The notes beneath the pieces are model-generated. The model had not been told where the DNA came from. It saw only the letters and a program-made list of their open reading frames with translations, and did not search any database. From Sphingobacteriales bacterium 39-19 (GTDB lineage Bacteria > Bacteroidota > Bacteroidia > Chitinophagales > Chitinophagaceae), in contig MKTX01000007.1 of the NCBI GenBank assembly GCA_001898465.1, positions 434,001 through 498,000 of the forward strand: a DNA stretch of 64,000 nucleotides, given 5' to 3'. Every line of letters starts with the position of its first letter. Position 1 is the stretch's first letter. The translations under genes were made by a program, and so were the position numbers. Below, one piece after another: positions 56,257 through 64,000 of this stretch.

Positions 56257-56271
56257 TATACATTTTGTATA
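56257..56271. promoter_or_regulatory. Inverted repeat upstream of the subunit II gene
   Basis: TATACA-TTT-TGTATA, 6-bp arms and 3-bp centre, 25 bp upstream of the start codon on the minus strand. Its position suits a repressor site. It does not match a box I can name. Confidence 0.4.
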
Positions 56272-56451
56272 GGGGCCGAACGAAATTAAGCTATTATCGC
56301 TTTTCAAATAATGAATACAGGCCAATGCGGTTATATATCTTAATTCTTTTTGATTTACAATTCAGGAAAGATATCCAATGAGCATTCTTATTCGTTTACT
56401 GCCATTTCCATGGGCTGTACACTGGAATTGGTATCTAAAGTAGATAAAATT

Positions 56452-56556
56452 TATAAATAAAGGATAAAAATATCTTCAATATCAATTACCCGGGGTGGCT
56501 TCCTTAGGAATAATAGGATAATGAAATCATAAAACAGGAATAAATAAGGATAAAAT
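56452..56556 (+). repeat. Three direct repeats with AGGATAA core
   Basis: Copies read TATAAATAAAGGATAAAAA (from 56452), AGGAATAATAGGATAATG (from 56506) and GGAATAAATAAGGATAAAA (from 56537). The AGGATA cores start at 56461, 56515 and 56547, so the spacings are 54 and 32 bp, close to five and three helical turns. They lie just upstream of a -7 element that lacks a -33 box, which is the position expected for activator binding. Confidence 0.4.
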
Positions 56557-56569
56557 TGTCTTTATTTAC

Positions 56570-56577
56570 TAATTTTG
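56570..56577 (+). promoter_or_regulatory. Candidate -7 promoter element of the plus-strand redox cluster
   Basis: TAATTTTG matches TAnnTTTG and ends 33 nt before the ATG at 56611. No -33 TTTG is present at 19-21 nt; the AGGATAA repeats occupy that region. Confidence 0.5.
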
Positions 56578-56610
56578 CCCCACCATTTTTATCAGATACA
56601 AAGAAACGGT

Positions 56611-57057
56611 ATGAACGAAACGATTCTTAACTTTTTAAGAAAGCAAACAGCGGCATCCATTAGCTGTGTAAACGAACTTAATGAACCCTATTCGTTTAGC
56701 TGCTTTTTTGTGTTTAACAGCCAGGAAAATTTACTGTATTTTAAATCAAATCCCTCTGCTTATCATTCTCAAATACTTTTGCAAAACCCAAAAGTGTCCG
56801 GAACCATTTTGCCGGATAAATTAAATAAACTGGCAGTAAAAGGAATACAATTCTCGGGTGTGGTTTTAGCAGAAGGCAACCCGTTGACAAAACAAGCTGC
56901 TCAAAGTTATCATGCCAGGTTTCCCTTGGCAATAGCAATACCCGGTATAGTGAGCACCATACAGCTAAACCAGGTAAAAATGACCGTTCATCTGCCCGGT
57001 ATTTTTAAAAAACATGTATGGCAAAGAGAAGAGAAAACAAATATTCAATTCGTTTAA
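56611..57057 (+). CDS. Pyridoxamine 5'-phosphate oxidase-like flavin split-barrel protein
   Basis: A 148-residue single-domain protein of the PNPOx-like split-barrel superfamily (YhbP-like). The strands ASISCVNELNEPYSFSCFFVFNSQENLLYFKS near residues 15-46 (key features F-x-x-F-N and L-Y-F-K-S) and KGIQFSGVVLAEGN near residue 77 fit the FMN-binding barrel. It lacks the C-terminal signature of true pyridoxamine oxidase, so another flavin or heme function is likely. The ATG at 56611 is chosen; it is preceded by a -7 element and direct repeats. It is 76 bp upstream of the 606-residue protein gene and may lead the operon. Confidence 0.72.
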   Translation: MNETILNFLRKQTAASISCVNELNEPYSFSCFFVFNSQENLLYFKSNPSAYHSQILLQNPKVSGTILPDKLNKLAVKGIQFSGVVLAEGNPLTKQAAQSYHARFPLAIAIPGIVSTIQLNQVKMTVHLPGIFKKHVWQREEKTNIQFV

Positions 57058-57133
57058 ATTTTACACGCCTGCCTGTCAAGATAAAACTTCCTTACAATTA
57101 TTTTCATTAAACATTTGCATCATTTAATTTATT

Positions 57134-58954
57134 ATGTATTCAGCTCCTCACCAATTTCACATCCCTGTTATGGGATTGGCTTTTACTATTGATTCTCCGG
57201 TAAAAGTGGCACAATATGGAATTTCATCCGTTATTTCCATTATGGAAGACAGGCTTACAGAAATGATGCGAAAACATTATTATGCCTATATAAATGAACC
57301 TTATATTCCTATTACTACCCGGGATGAGAATTACAGGGAAAAGAGAATCACTGATTATTTAAACCTGGTAAGCAGGATTGTTTCAGAAAAGGTTGATAAA
57401 ATAAAATCTTCTGTATTTGAAGCCGGATCAGAGATTGTAAAATATTTCGAGATGTTGCCGGATAACAGCAATATCAAACAAATATATAACCAAATGACAG
57501 GCGCAAAAGATCTTGCAGAAAAAGAGGCGCTGGGTAAAGTACTCAGGAATAAAATTACGGCAGGAAGTATTGATGTAAATATAATGACCAAGTTAGATAA
57601 AAACAATTATACGAAAGATGGTGTTTTAATTGAAAACGGATCGGATGCATTAGCCGCCTTAAGAGGATATGCAAAAAGTGATCTTACCAATTCATCGGTG
57701 ATCTTTTCTGCCGGCATTAACCCTAATTTATATAATTATCTTGAAAAATTAAGAGCTTTTGATGCAAGCGGGGTGGGGCAGTTTGAAAAAAGAATTATCA
57801 TCAAAGTGAGTGATTACCGCTCTGCCCTCATACAGGGAAAGTACCTGGCAAAGAAGGGGATTTGGGTCAGTGAATTCCGGGTTGAATCCGGCTTAAACTG
57901 CGGGGGTCATGCATTTGCAACCGATGGCTATTTGATGGGCCCCATATTAGAAGAGTTTAAAATAAAACGGGATGAACTCATTGCTACCTTGTTTGATATC
58001 TATAATAAAGCGTTAGCTGCAAAATCTTTTCCTACATTCAGCCAACCCCACCCAATAAAAATATCAGCACAAGGAGGCATAGGTACTTATGAGGAATGTG
58101 CATTATTACATCAATATTATGGCATTGACAGTACAGGTTGGGGTACTCCTTTTTTACTGGTACCCGAAGCTACAACGGTTGACGATGCTACTTTAGCATT
58201 ATTGCAAAACGCAAAAAAGCCTGATATATATTTAAGCAAAAACTCACCTTTGGGTGTACCCTTTCATTATTTAAAAGGTACCAGTTCCGATCTTGAAAAG
58301 CTAAAAAGAATTGAAACAGGTAAACCCGGCAGCCCCTGTACTGAAAAGCATTTGGTGAATAATACCGAATTTACTGAAGAACCTATTTGCACTGCTTCAT
58401 TAAAATACCAGAAATTAAAAATTAACCATTTGCAATCCTTACACCTGGCCCCTGAAAAATATGAACGGGAAGTAAAAAATGTGCTGGCTAAAGAATGCTT
58501 ATGTATTGGGCTTAGTAATGCCGCATCCATTAAACATGAACAGCCATTTTTAAAAAACCTGCCTGCAGTTACTATTTGCCCGGGCCCCAATATTGCTTAC
58601 TTTTCTAAAACAGTTTCCCTCCGGGAGATGACAGATCACATTTACGGTCGCAACAATATTATGCGTGATGGGAGCAGGCCACATGTTTTCATCAATGAAC
58701 TTTTTATTTATATCAGTTTTTTAAAAGAAAAACTTTTAGATGAAGCAGAAATAATGGATACCAAAAAAGAAAAATACTATTTAGCGTTTTACAATCAATT
58801 AGTGGCAGGCATACAATATTACAGAGAAAAGGCTGGAGAATTTTGCAGGTTTACAAACCAGGACATCCATCTTTTTAATGAACATTTAAACAAGGCTGAG
58901 TTAGCATTAGATGCCTTGCGTATCGGCCATGCCACGACAGCAGAATGGGTTTGA
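57134..58954 (+). CDS. Uncharacterised 606-residue protein with nitronate monooxygenase-like motifs
   Basis: I do not recognise a named family. The start PVMGLAFTIDSPVKVAQYGISSVISI (key residues P-x-M-G and D-S-P-x-K-V-A) resembles the opening strand of FMN TIM barrels of the nitronate monooxygenase/FabK/PfaD group. In the middle come LNCGGHAF at residues 254-261, like the G-G-H motif of that group, then ISAQGGIGTYEE at 310-321 and GWGTPFLLVPEA at 335-346, where relatives have G-G-I and G-T-R-F-L-x-T-P-E. The C-terminal 200 residues contain Cys402, 419, 455, 457, 492 and 571 and a TICPGPNIAYFS segment. There is no signal peptide or membrane segment. It leads a tight operon with DGC, U32 and ferredoxin genes. 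Confidence 0.7.
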   Translation: MYSAPHQFHIPVMGLAFTIDSPVKVAQYGISSVISIMEDRLTEMMRKHYYAYINEPYIPITTRDENYREKRITDYLNLVSRIVSEKVDKIKSSVFEAGSEIVKYFEMLPDNSNIKQIYNQMTGAKDLAEKEALGKVLRNKITAGSIDVNIMTKLDKNNYTKDGVLIENGSDALAALRGYAKSDLTNSSVIFSAGINPNLYNYLEKLRAFDASGVGQFEKRIIIKVSDYRSALIQGKYLAKKGIWVSEFRVESGLNCGGHAFATDGYLMGPILEEFKIKRDELIATLFDIYNKALAAKSFPTFSQPHPIKISAQGGIGTYEECALLHQYYGIDSTGWGTPFLLVPEATTVDDATLALLQNAKKPDIYLSKNSPLGVPFHYLKGTSSDLEKLKRIETGKPGSPCTEKHLVNNTEFTEEPICTASLKYQKLKINHLQSLHLAPEKYEREVKNVLAKECLCIGLSNAASIKHEQPFLKNLPAVTICPGPNIAYFSKTVSLREMTDHIYGRNNIMRDGSRPHVFINELFIYISFLKEKLLDEAEIMDTKKEKYYLAFYNQLVAGIQYYREKAGEFCRFTNQDIHLFNEHLNKAELALDALRIGHATTAEWV

Positions 58955-58975
58955 AAAAATGATTCAAAATAAAAT

Positions 58976-59374
58976 ATGAAACCGCTTATTTATTCATGCT
59001 CCGGCTGCTCCAGCGCAGCACAAATGGCTAATTATATTGCGATTCAAATTGACAGGAAAGAAATTGCTGACATGTCGTGCATTGCAGGTGTGGGAGGGAA
59101 TGTAAAAAAATTAGTAAATACAGCTAAGGCCGGCAGGAAAATTATTGTAATTGACGGCTGCCCGCTGGCTTGCTCAAAAGCCTGCCTGGCCCATCATTCC
59201 ATAGAGCCTGATCTGCATTTTGAACTCACAGTTTATGGAGTAAAAAAACAAAATCATGTTGACTATAACAAGGAGCAAGCTGATGACCTCTTGCAAATAA
59301 TTATTGAGAAAATGGAAGCACATAATTTGTCGCCTTTATTGAATAATACCGAAAAATATGAAACAGGATATTGA
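58976..59374 (+). CDS. DGC-domain putative zinc-binding protein
   Basis: A 132-residue cysteine-rich protein of the DGC domain family. The conserved cysteines are in YSCSGCSSAAQMANY near residue 7, MSCIAGVGGN near residue 34 and the defining IDGCPLACSKACL near residue 60 (D-G-C-x-x-x-C-x-x-x-C). The family is annotated as zinc-binding and its role is not known. The gene begins 21 bp after the 606-residue protein and its last 17 bp overlap the U32 gene, so translation is coupled. Confidence 0.88.
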   Translation: MKPLIYSCSGCSSAAQMANYIAIQIDRKEIADMSCIAGVGGNVKKLVNTAKAGRKIIVIDGCPLACSKACLAHHSIEPDLHFELTVYGVKKQNHVDYNKEQADDLLQIIIEKMEAHNLSPLLNNTEKYETGY

Positions 59375-60602
59375 GCTTTTATCGCCGGTAGGCTCATTTG
59401 AAAATTTACAGGCAGCTATCCAGGCTGGCGCCGATGCAATTTATTTTGGTGTAGAGCAACTCAATATGCGGGCAAAATCAATCAATTCATTTGCGTTGGA
59501 TGATATTGCCCGGATCCGGGCAATATGCGTACGAGAAAATATAAAGGCGTATATCACATTAAATACGGTAATGTACGAGCATGATATGCAATTGCTCAAA
59601 ACTATTTTACAGGAAGTAAAAAAGCAAGAGATAAATGCCGTTATTGCAGCTGATTTTGCTGTTATGGAGTATTGTAAACAACTTAACATTCCGGTACACA
59701 TCTCTACCCAGGCAAACATCAGCAATATTGAATCTGTAAAATTTTTTGCAAACTTTTCAGATGCTGTTGTGCTTGCCAGGGAACTTACCTTAAAACAGGT
59801 AAGACAAATAGCAGATGAGATCGTAAGAAAAAAAATAAAAGGTATTTCTGGCCGGCTTATGCGCATAGAAGTATTTGTGCATGGGGCATTGTGTATGGCT
59901 ATTTCCGGTAAATGTTATTTGAGCCTGCATGCTCAAAATGCATCAGCCAATCGGGGTGCCTGTGTGCAAAACTGCCGGCACGCTTATAAGGTAAGGGATA
60001 TGGAAACGGATGAAGAATTAATGATAGACAATGAATATATCATGTCGCCAAAAGATCTATGTACGATAAATATTTTAGACCAGGTAATAGAAAGTGGGGC
60101 ATCCATTTTAAAAATTGAAGGCCGGGGCAAAGGGCCAGAATATGTATATACTGTTACTAAAGCCTATCGCCAGGCAATTGATGAGATACAGGCAGGCACC
60201 TATACCAACGAAAAAGCAGAGGCCTGGAAATTAGAATTGAATAAAGTATATAACCGGGGATTTTGGGAAGGCTATTATTTAGGCAAACAACCCGGGGAGT
60301 GGACAATACACCCGGGCTCCTCAGCTACTGAAAAGAAAGTATATGTAGGGAAAGGGGTTCATTATTTTTCCCGGATTAAAGTTGGCGAATTTATTCTTGA
60401 ATCCGGGAGCCTTGCACGGGGAGATACTTTACTGGTTACAAGCCCCAATTTTGGAATTGTAAAAGAAAAGATTGAAAAACTGGTAGTAAACGGGATAGAG
60501 GCAGCGAAAGCGATAAGAGGTGATTTAATTACTTTGCCTATGGCCAATAAAATAACTTCTAAAGATAAATTGTACAAAATTGTGGAAGAGAAAAATGGCT
60601 AA
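59358..60602 (+). CDS. U32-family protein with iron-sulfur cluster motif
   Basis: A 414-residue member of the peptidase U32 family. It opens with ELLSPVGSFENLQAAIQAGADAIYFG near residue 5. The four cluster cysteines are in VHGALCMAISGKCYLS and NRGACVQNCRHAY near residues 178-212, with spacing C-x6-C-x15-C-x3-C, close to that of UbiU, TrhP and RlhA, which use a 4Fe-4S cluster for oxygen-independent hydroxylation of quinone or RNA. The C-terminal beta-barrel domain (from about residue 315) is present. The substrate is unknown. It overlaps the DGC gene by 17 bp and the ferredoxin gene by 8 bp. Confidence 0.88.
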   Translation: MKQDIELLSPVGSFENLQAAIQAGADAIYFGVEQLNMRAKSINSFALDDIARIRAICVRENIKAYITLNTVMYEHDMQLLKTILQEVKKQEINAVIAADFAVMEYCKQLNIPVHISTQANISNIESVKFFANFSDAVVLARELTLKQVRQIADEIVRKKIKGISGRLMRIEVFVHGALCMAISGKCYLSLHAQNASANRGACVQNCRHAYKVRDMETDEELMIDNEYIMSPKDLCTINILDQVIESGASILKIEGRGKGPEYVYTVTKAYRQAIDEIQAGTYTNEKAEAWKLELNKVYNRGFWEGYYLGKQPGEWTIHPGSSATEKKVYVGKGVHYFSRIKVGEFILESGSLARGDTLLVTSPNFGIVKEKIEKLVVNGIEAAKAIRGDLITLPMANKITSKDKLYKIVEEKNG

Positions 60603-60822
60603 TATTATTCATTATAGAAATAAATGTATTGGCTGTGGAATCTGCTATGAAATGATGCCGGAAAACTGGCGCATGTCGAAAAAAGATGGTAAAGCTACAT
60701 TATTAAAATCTGTTTTAAAGAAAGATACATCCATTTTGCCCATCCATCCTGCCATGATTCCTGAAGCCCAAAAAGTAGCCAAGGCCTGCCCGGTAAAAAT
60801 TATCCGGGTAAATGAATTTTAA
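60595..60822 (+). CDS. Single-cluster 4Fe-4S ferredoxin
   Basis: A 75-residue ferredoxin with one cluster motif: Cys11, Cys14 and Cys17 in CIGCGICYEMMP, and Cys65 in ACPVKIIR. The remaining cysteines of a two-cluster ferredoxin are absent, and the shape matches the Fd-4 type found in Bacillus and related forms. It begins 8 bp before the end of the U32 gene and is probably the electron donor for it or for the 606-residue protein. The ATG at 60595 is preferred over a TTG at 60580. Confidence 0.9.
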   Translation: MANIIHYRNKCIGCGICYEMMPENWRMSKKDGKATLLKSVLKKDTSILPIHPAMIPEAQKVAKACPVKIIRVNEF

Positions 60823-60860
60823 TTTTTTGAATGAAAACTTCTACTAATGATGAGCAGCTC

Positions 60861-60930
60861 GTAATTCTTAATTCTTAATTTTTAATTCTTAATTTCTACC
60901 CCTTTCGTAATTTTTAATTCGTAATTTAAT
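60861..60930. repeat. AT-rich tandem repeat of TTAATTC/TAATT units
   Basis: A 70-bp stretch of near-identical units (GTAATTCTTAATTCTTAATT, then TTTAATTCTTAATTT, then GTAATTTTTAATTCGTAATT), one after another. The second half encodes the last dozen residues of the RND pump on the minus strand. Confidence 0.75.
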
Positions 60931-63900
60931 TGTATCTACCAGGTAATACACCACCGGCACTAAGTATACAGTAAGAATCAATGATGATAAAAGCCCGCCG
61001 ATAATCACCCAGGCCAGGCCATTCTTCCATTCACTGGCGCTTCCTTTTGCCAGCGCAATGGGCAACATGCCGAATACCATGGCCATCGTCGTCATTAGTA
61101 TCGGGCGCATTCTTGTTTTACCGGCTTCTATCAGGGCATCTTTAAAATGTGTTCCTTTTTCTTTTAACTGGTTGGTATAGTCAACTATAAGTATGGCATT
61201 TTTAGTAACCAAACCCATCAGCATAATGAGGCCTAATAAAGAAAATAAACTCAATTGATTCATCGATAAATTCAATGCCAGGAAAGCGCCGATAATGGCA
61301 ACCGGTATAGAGAACAATACCACGAATGGGTATATGAAACTATCATACAGTGCCACCATGATCAGGTAAATCAAAATAAAAGAGATCAGTAAAACAGAAG
61401 CCAGGGCGCCAAAACTTTCGTTCTGTCTTTTAATATCTCCGCCCCATGCCATGCTTATACCATCCGGTAGCGGGTGTTTTTGTAAATAACTTAATACATC
61501 ATCTGCCACTGTTCCCGAAGGGCGACCCAAAGCATTTGCAGTGATGGTAACAGCGGGCTGCCGGTCTTGTCTTTCTAATAAAGAAGGTGAGTTGCTTTGT
61601 GCTACATTAGCAAATTGCGATACCTGTACGGGTATTCCTTTTGGATTGATGATATTCATCGCTTCGATATTGTCCCTGTTTTTCCTGTCCAGGTTATCTA
61701 ACCAAATACGCACCGGGTATTCTGTTCCGTTTCTTGTAAGCGTAGCATCATCATTACCCGAAAATGCGGTTCGTAAATTTAATCCTACATACCCGGTTGT
61801 AAGCCCAAAACGCTGCATTTTATCTTTATCGGGAATTACCAGCAATTCCGGGCTGCCTTTTTGTACAGACAATTGTACATTATCTGCTCCCGGAATTTTT
61901 TCTAAGGCATCCTTCAAATGATTTGCAGATTGCATCACCGTATCGGGGGTGTTGCCGCTCAAGGTAATTTCTATGGGTGCAGAACGGGGAATTAATCCTA
62001 AAGCCGCCATCGAAAATTGTATTCCCGGGTATTGGTTTTGCAAAGCGCTCCGTAATTTTATCATGTAGGCTTCAGTAGATTCTTCAGCCCTTTCTTTTGG
62101 ATCTTTTAATTGGATGGTAAACTCTGTTTTATTTACGGCGCCTACACCCAGGCTTCCAATACCTGTACTTGGCCCGCCTACATTACTGAATAATGTAGCT
62201 ACCTCCGGCTGTGCAGAAATAAAATTTTCAATCTTATGCGATGTTAGATTGTTTTGTTGCAAAGCGGTTGCCTTATCATATTCCAGGTACAGGCTGAACT
62301 TGCCCTGGTCGCCGGTAGCAATTAATTCTTTCCCGATAATGCCGGCCTTCATCATCACTCCGGTTAATACAAAAAGTAAAACAATAGCCCCCACCGTTAT
62401 TAATTTATGATTCAATACCCAGGATAATTGACGGCCATACCAGTTAATAAAGTCTGTTAATTTCTCTTCAAACCAAAGTAAAAAACGATTGAATAAATTG
62501 GTCGGCTTCATATCTTCGGCTTTACCAATCCGGGAAGCCAGCCAGGGCGTTAAGGTAAAACCTACCAGCAAACTCGTAAGGGTAGATGTGATAACTACAA
62601 CTGAAAATTGTTTCAGCATGTCGGCAACAAAAACCTGTAAAAACAGGATGGGGAGGAACACCACTACATCCACAAGTGTGATTGATACTGCAGCGAAACC
62701 AATTTCCATACGGCCATCTAAAGCCGCTGTGCGCTTATCTTTTTTCATGTCTAAATGCCGCTGAATATTTTCTAACACCACCGTAGCATCATCCACCAGG
62801 ATACCAATAATCAGCGACATTGCCAGGAGCGTCATTAAATTGAGTGTGTAACCCAGCATCCACATCACTGCAAAGGCTGTTACCAATGATGTAGGTATGG
62901 CAATTAAAACGATAAAAGAGTTTCTCATGCTCCGCAGGAATAACAGCATGACCAATGAAACCAATATAACCGCCAATGTTAAATCAAATACAACAGAATT
63001 CACAGCAGCGATGGTATTTTGGGTACTATCGTCTGCAATGGCAAACTGCACATTTTCGGATTGGTTTTGTTTTTCAATAGACTGTAATTTTGCATGTACC
63101 GCTTTGGACACATCCACCGCATTGGCATCCCCTTGTTTTTTCAAAAGCATGCCAATACCATTTTTACCATTGTACCTGTTTACAGAAGTAATTTCTTTGA
63201 TGCCATCTGTTACGGTAGCTACATCCTTTACGTACACTGGGCTGCCCGGTACAGGCATGCCAATCTGTACATTTTTAATACCTTCAACATCCGAAAATTT
63301 TCCGGTGAGCCTTACTGAATTACTGATATCATTTGTTTGCACTTTTCCTGTGGGAATGTCAACACCGCTTCGGTTGATGGCTTCAGAAACCTGTGTTAAT
63401 GAAATGCCATACAATTTTAATTTTTCCTGGTCCACTTTCACCTGGATTTCTTTTTCTTCTCCTCCCAACAGTGTGATTTCTGCCACTCCTTTTATTTGTT
63501 GCAACTGCGGTAAATAATCATCTTTCATCTTCTGATAAAAATCCGGTGCAGGTAAATTACTGGTTGCGCTTATCTGCATAATGGGTAAATCATTTGGCGA
63601 TACTTTACTCATCTCTGGATTCTTAACATCTGCCGGTAAGTCTTTGCGTATATTATCAATGTAACGCTGTGCATCCTGCATGGTTTTATCCAGGTTAGTG
63701 CCGTATTTCATGTTGGCAATAATCACAGAAGCATTGGGCAATGATTTAGTGACCATATAATCCACCCCTTCCAGGTTTGAAAGTGCATCTTCAATTTTTT
63801 TGGAAACAGAGCTTTCCACTTCTTCAGGTTCGGCACCTGGATATAGTGTTTTAATTACTACCACCGGCTGATTAAAATCGGGCATCAGTTCATAGCTTAG

Positions 63901-63993
63901 GTTTTTAAACCCGATGATGCCAAGTAAAGTAAATAGCCCGAATAATACGATAATTAGTGAGGGACGTTTTATGGATATTTGAGTAATGTTCAT
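60889..63993 (-). CDS. RND efflux pump, inner membrane permease
   Basis: A 1034-residue pump of the HAE1-like RND group, distinct from the one at 13.9-17 kb. TM1 is SIKRPSLIIVLFGLFTLLGIIG, the TM4 aspartates are in GILVDDATVVLENIQRH near residue 400, and GLVTKNAILIVDYTNQ lies near residue 950. Loop signatures ELMPDFNQPVVVIKTLYPGA near residue 35 fit pumps of this branch. The C-terminal residues KLRIKNYERGRN are encoded by an AT-rich repeat and were likely gained by extension of the frame. The upstream partners (adaptor, channel) would lie beyond the window end. Confidence 0.94.
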   Translation of the reverse strand: MNITQISIKRPSLIIVLFGLFTLLGIIGFKNLSYELMPDFNQPVVVIKTLYPGAEPEEVESSVSKKIEDALSNLEGVDYMVTKSLPNASVIIANMKYGTNLDKTMQDAQRYIDNIRKDLPADVKNPEMSKVSPNDLPIMQISATSNLPAPDFYQKMKDDYLPQLQQIKGVAEITLLGGEEKEIQVKVDQEKLKLYGISLTQVSEAINRSGVDIPTGKVQTNDISNSVRLTGKFSDVEGIKNVQIGMPVPGSPVYVKDVATVTDGIKEITSVNRYNGKNGIGMLLKKQGDANAVDVSKAVHAKLQSIEKQNQSENVQFAIADDSTQNTIAAVNSVVFDLTLAVILVSLVMLLFLRSMRNSFIVLIAIPTSLVTAFAVMWMLGYTLNLMTLLAMSLIIGILVDDATVVLENIQRHLDMKKDKRTAALDGRMEIGFAAVSITLVDVVVFLPILFLQVFVADMLKQFSVVVITSTLTSLLVGFTLTPWLASRIGKAEDMKPTNLFNRFLLWFEEKLTDFINWYGRQLSWVLNHKLITVGAIVLLFVLTGVMMKAGIIGKELIATGDQGKFSLYLEYDKATALQQNNLTSHKIENFISAQPEVATLFSNVGGPSTGIGSLGVGAVNKTEFTIQLKDPKERAEESTEAYMIKLRSALQNQYPGIQFSMAALGLIPRSAPIEITLSGNTPDTVMQSANHLKDALEKIPGADNVQLSVQKGSPELLVIPDKDKMQRFGLTTGYVGLNLRTAFSGNDDATLTRNGTEYPVRIWLDNLDRKNRDNIEAMNIINPKGIPVQVSQFANVAQSNSPSLLERQDRQPAVTITANALGRPSGTVADDVLSYLQKHPLPDGISMAWGGDIKRQNESFGALASVLLISFILIYLIMVALYDSFIYPFVVLFSIPVAIIGAFLALNLSMNQLSLFSLLGLIMLMGLVTKNAILIVDYTNQLKEKGTHFKDALIEAGKTRMRPILMTTMAMVFGMLPIALAKGSASEWKNGLAWVIIGGLLSSLILTVYLVPVVYYLVDTIKLRIKNYERGRN

Positions 63994-64000
63994 CTTTCAA

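Larger units (their letters stand above)
56232..56610. other. Intergenic regulatory region, 379 bp
   Basis: The longest non-coding gap in the window, between the divergent heme-copper oxidase operon and the flavin split-barrel gene. It contains a TATACA/TGTATA palindrome next to the oxidase start, three AGGATAA direct repeats, and a TAATTTTG -7 element near the plus-strand gene. A 21-codon open frame at 56378-56443 is also present but is not supported as a gene. Confidence 0.6.

Noticed and set aside
60861..60930. CRISPR-like array
   Set aside because: Units are 7-15 bp, AT-rich and contiguous without spacers; no cas genes are present.
62897..63517. Plus-strand frame of 206 codons inside the second RND pump gene
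   Set aside because: The longest shadow frame in the window, but it lies wholly antisense to a well-conserved pump and has no recognisable domain.

Overview
The window is chromosomal DNA of a Bacteroidota bacterium, most likely family Chitinophagaceae (inference from gene content, no phylogeny run). The evidence is: candidate promoters of the TAnnTTTG type, few Shine-Dalgarno-like leaders, a rpmB-rpmG-DUF4295-ftsY block, a bamD-rpoZ-coaBC-porD block with the short Bacteroidota-type omega subunit and a type IX secretion protein, DUF4296 and DUF922 proteins, and an NRAMP transporter fused to a universal stress domain. I see no rRNA, tRNA, CRISPR array, insertion sequence, integrase or phage gene. 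Codon and base use look even throughout.

Layout. 0-12.5 kb: rarA, a class III aminotransferase, gcvP, a cysteine-cluster protein, recN, an MlaFE-type lipid ABC pair, a malic enzyme fused to a phosphotransacetylase-like domain, and a hotdog protein. 12.5-18.1 kb: a three-gene RND efflux operon (adaptor, pump, TolC). 18.2-25 kb: purK, osmC, the ribosomal protein block with ftsY, and a minus-strand operon of polyprenyl synthase, recJ and a methyltransferase. 25.2-34.2 kb, plus strand: an OmpA-like porin, bamD-rpoZ, coaBC-porD-DUF4296, a 3-oxoacid CoA-transferase pair and htpG. 34.2-41.5 kb: seven minus-strand nucleotide-sugar genes supplying UDP-glucuronate, UDP-xylose, a UDP-N-acetylhexosamine uronate and the last two steps to dTDP-rhamnose, plus a sugar aminotransferase. 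The window holds no glycosyltransferase or flippase next to them and no rfbA/rfbB.

41.7-54 kb: a KAS III-like synthase, a secreted protein, an MFS transporter, a GT35-type phosphorylase homologue in which the cofactor lysine is replaced by threonine, a DtxR-family regulator translationally coupled to an NRAMP-Usp transporter behind a DtxR-like palindrome, a DUF922 metalloprotease-like protein, a GT9 glycosyltransferase, a DedA protein with a secreted N-terminal domain, and an amino acid permease.

54.1-60.9 kb is the most unusual part. A two-gene heme-copper oxidase (subunit II with complete CuA site, subunit I without the active-site tyrosine and with Gln in place of one CuB histidine) points to a nitric oxide reductase-like enzyme. 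It diverges across a 379-bp regulatory gap from a flavin split-barrel protein, followed by a tight operon of an uncharacterised 606-residue protein with nitronate-monooxygenase-like motifs, a cysteine-rich DGC protein, a U32 iron-sulfur protein and a one-cluster ferredoxin. I propose this as an undescribed redox module linked to low oxygen or NO; the function is inference. The window ends in a second RND pump whose last codons lie in an AT-rich repeat.
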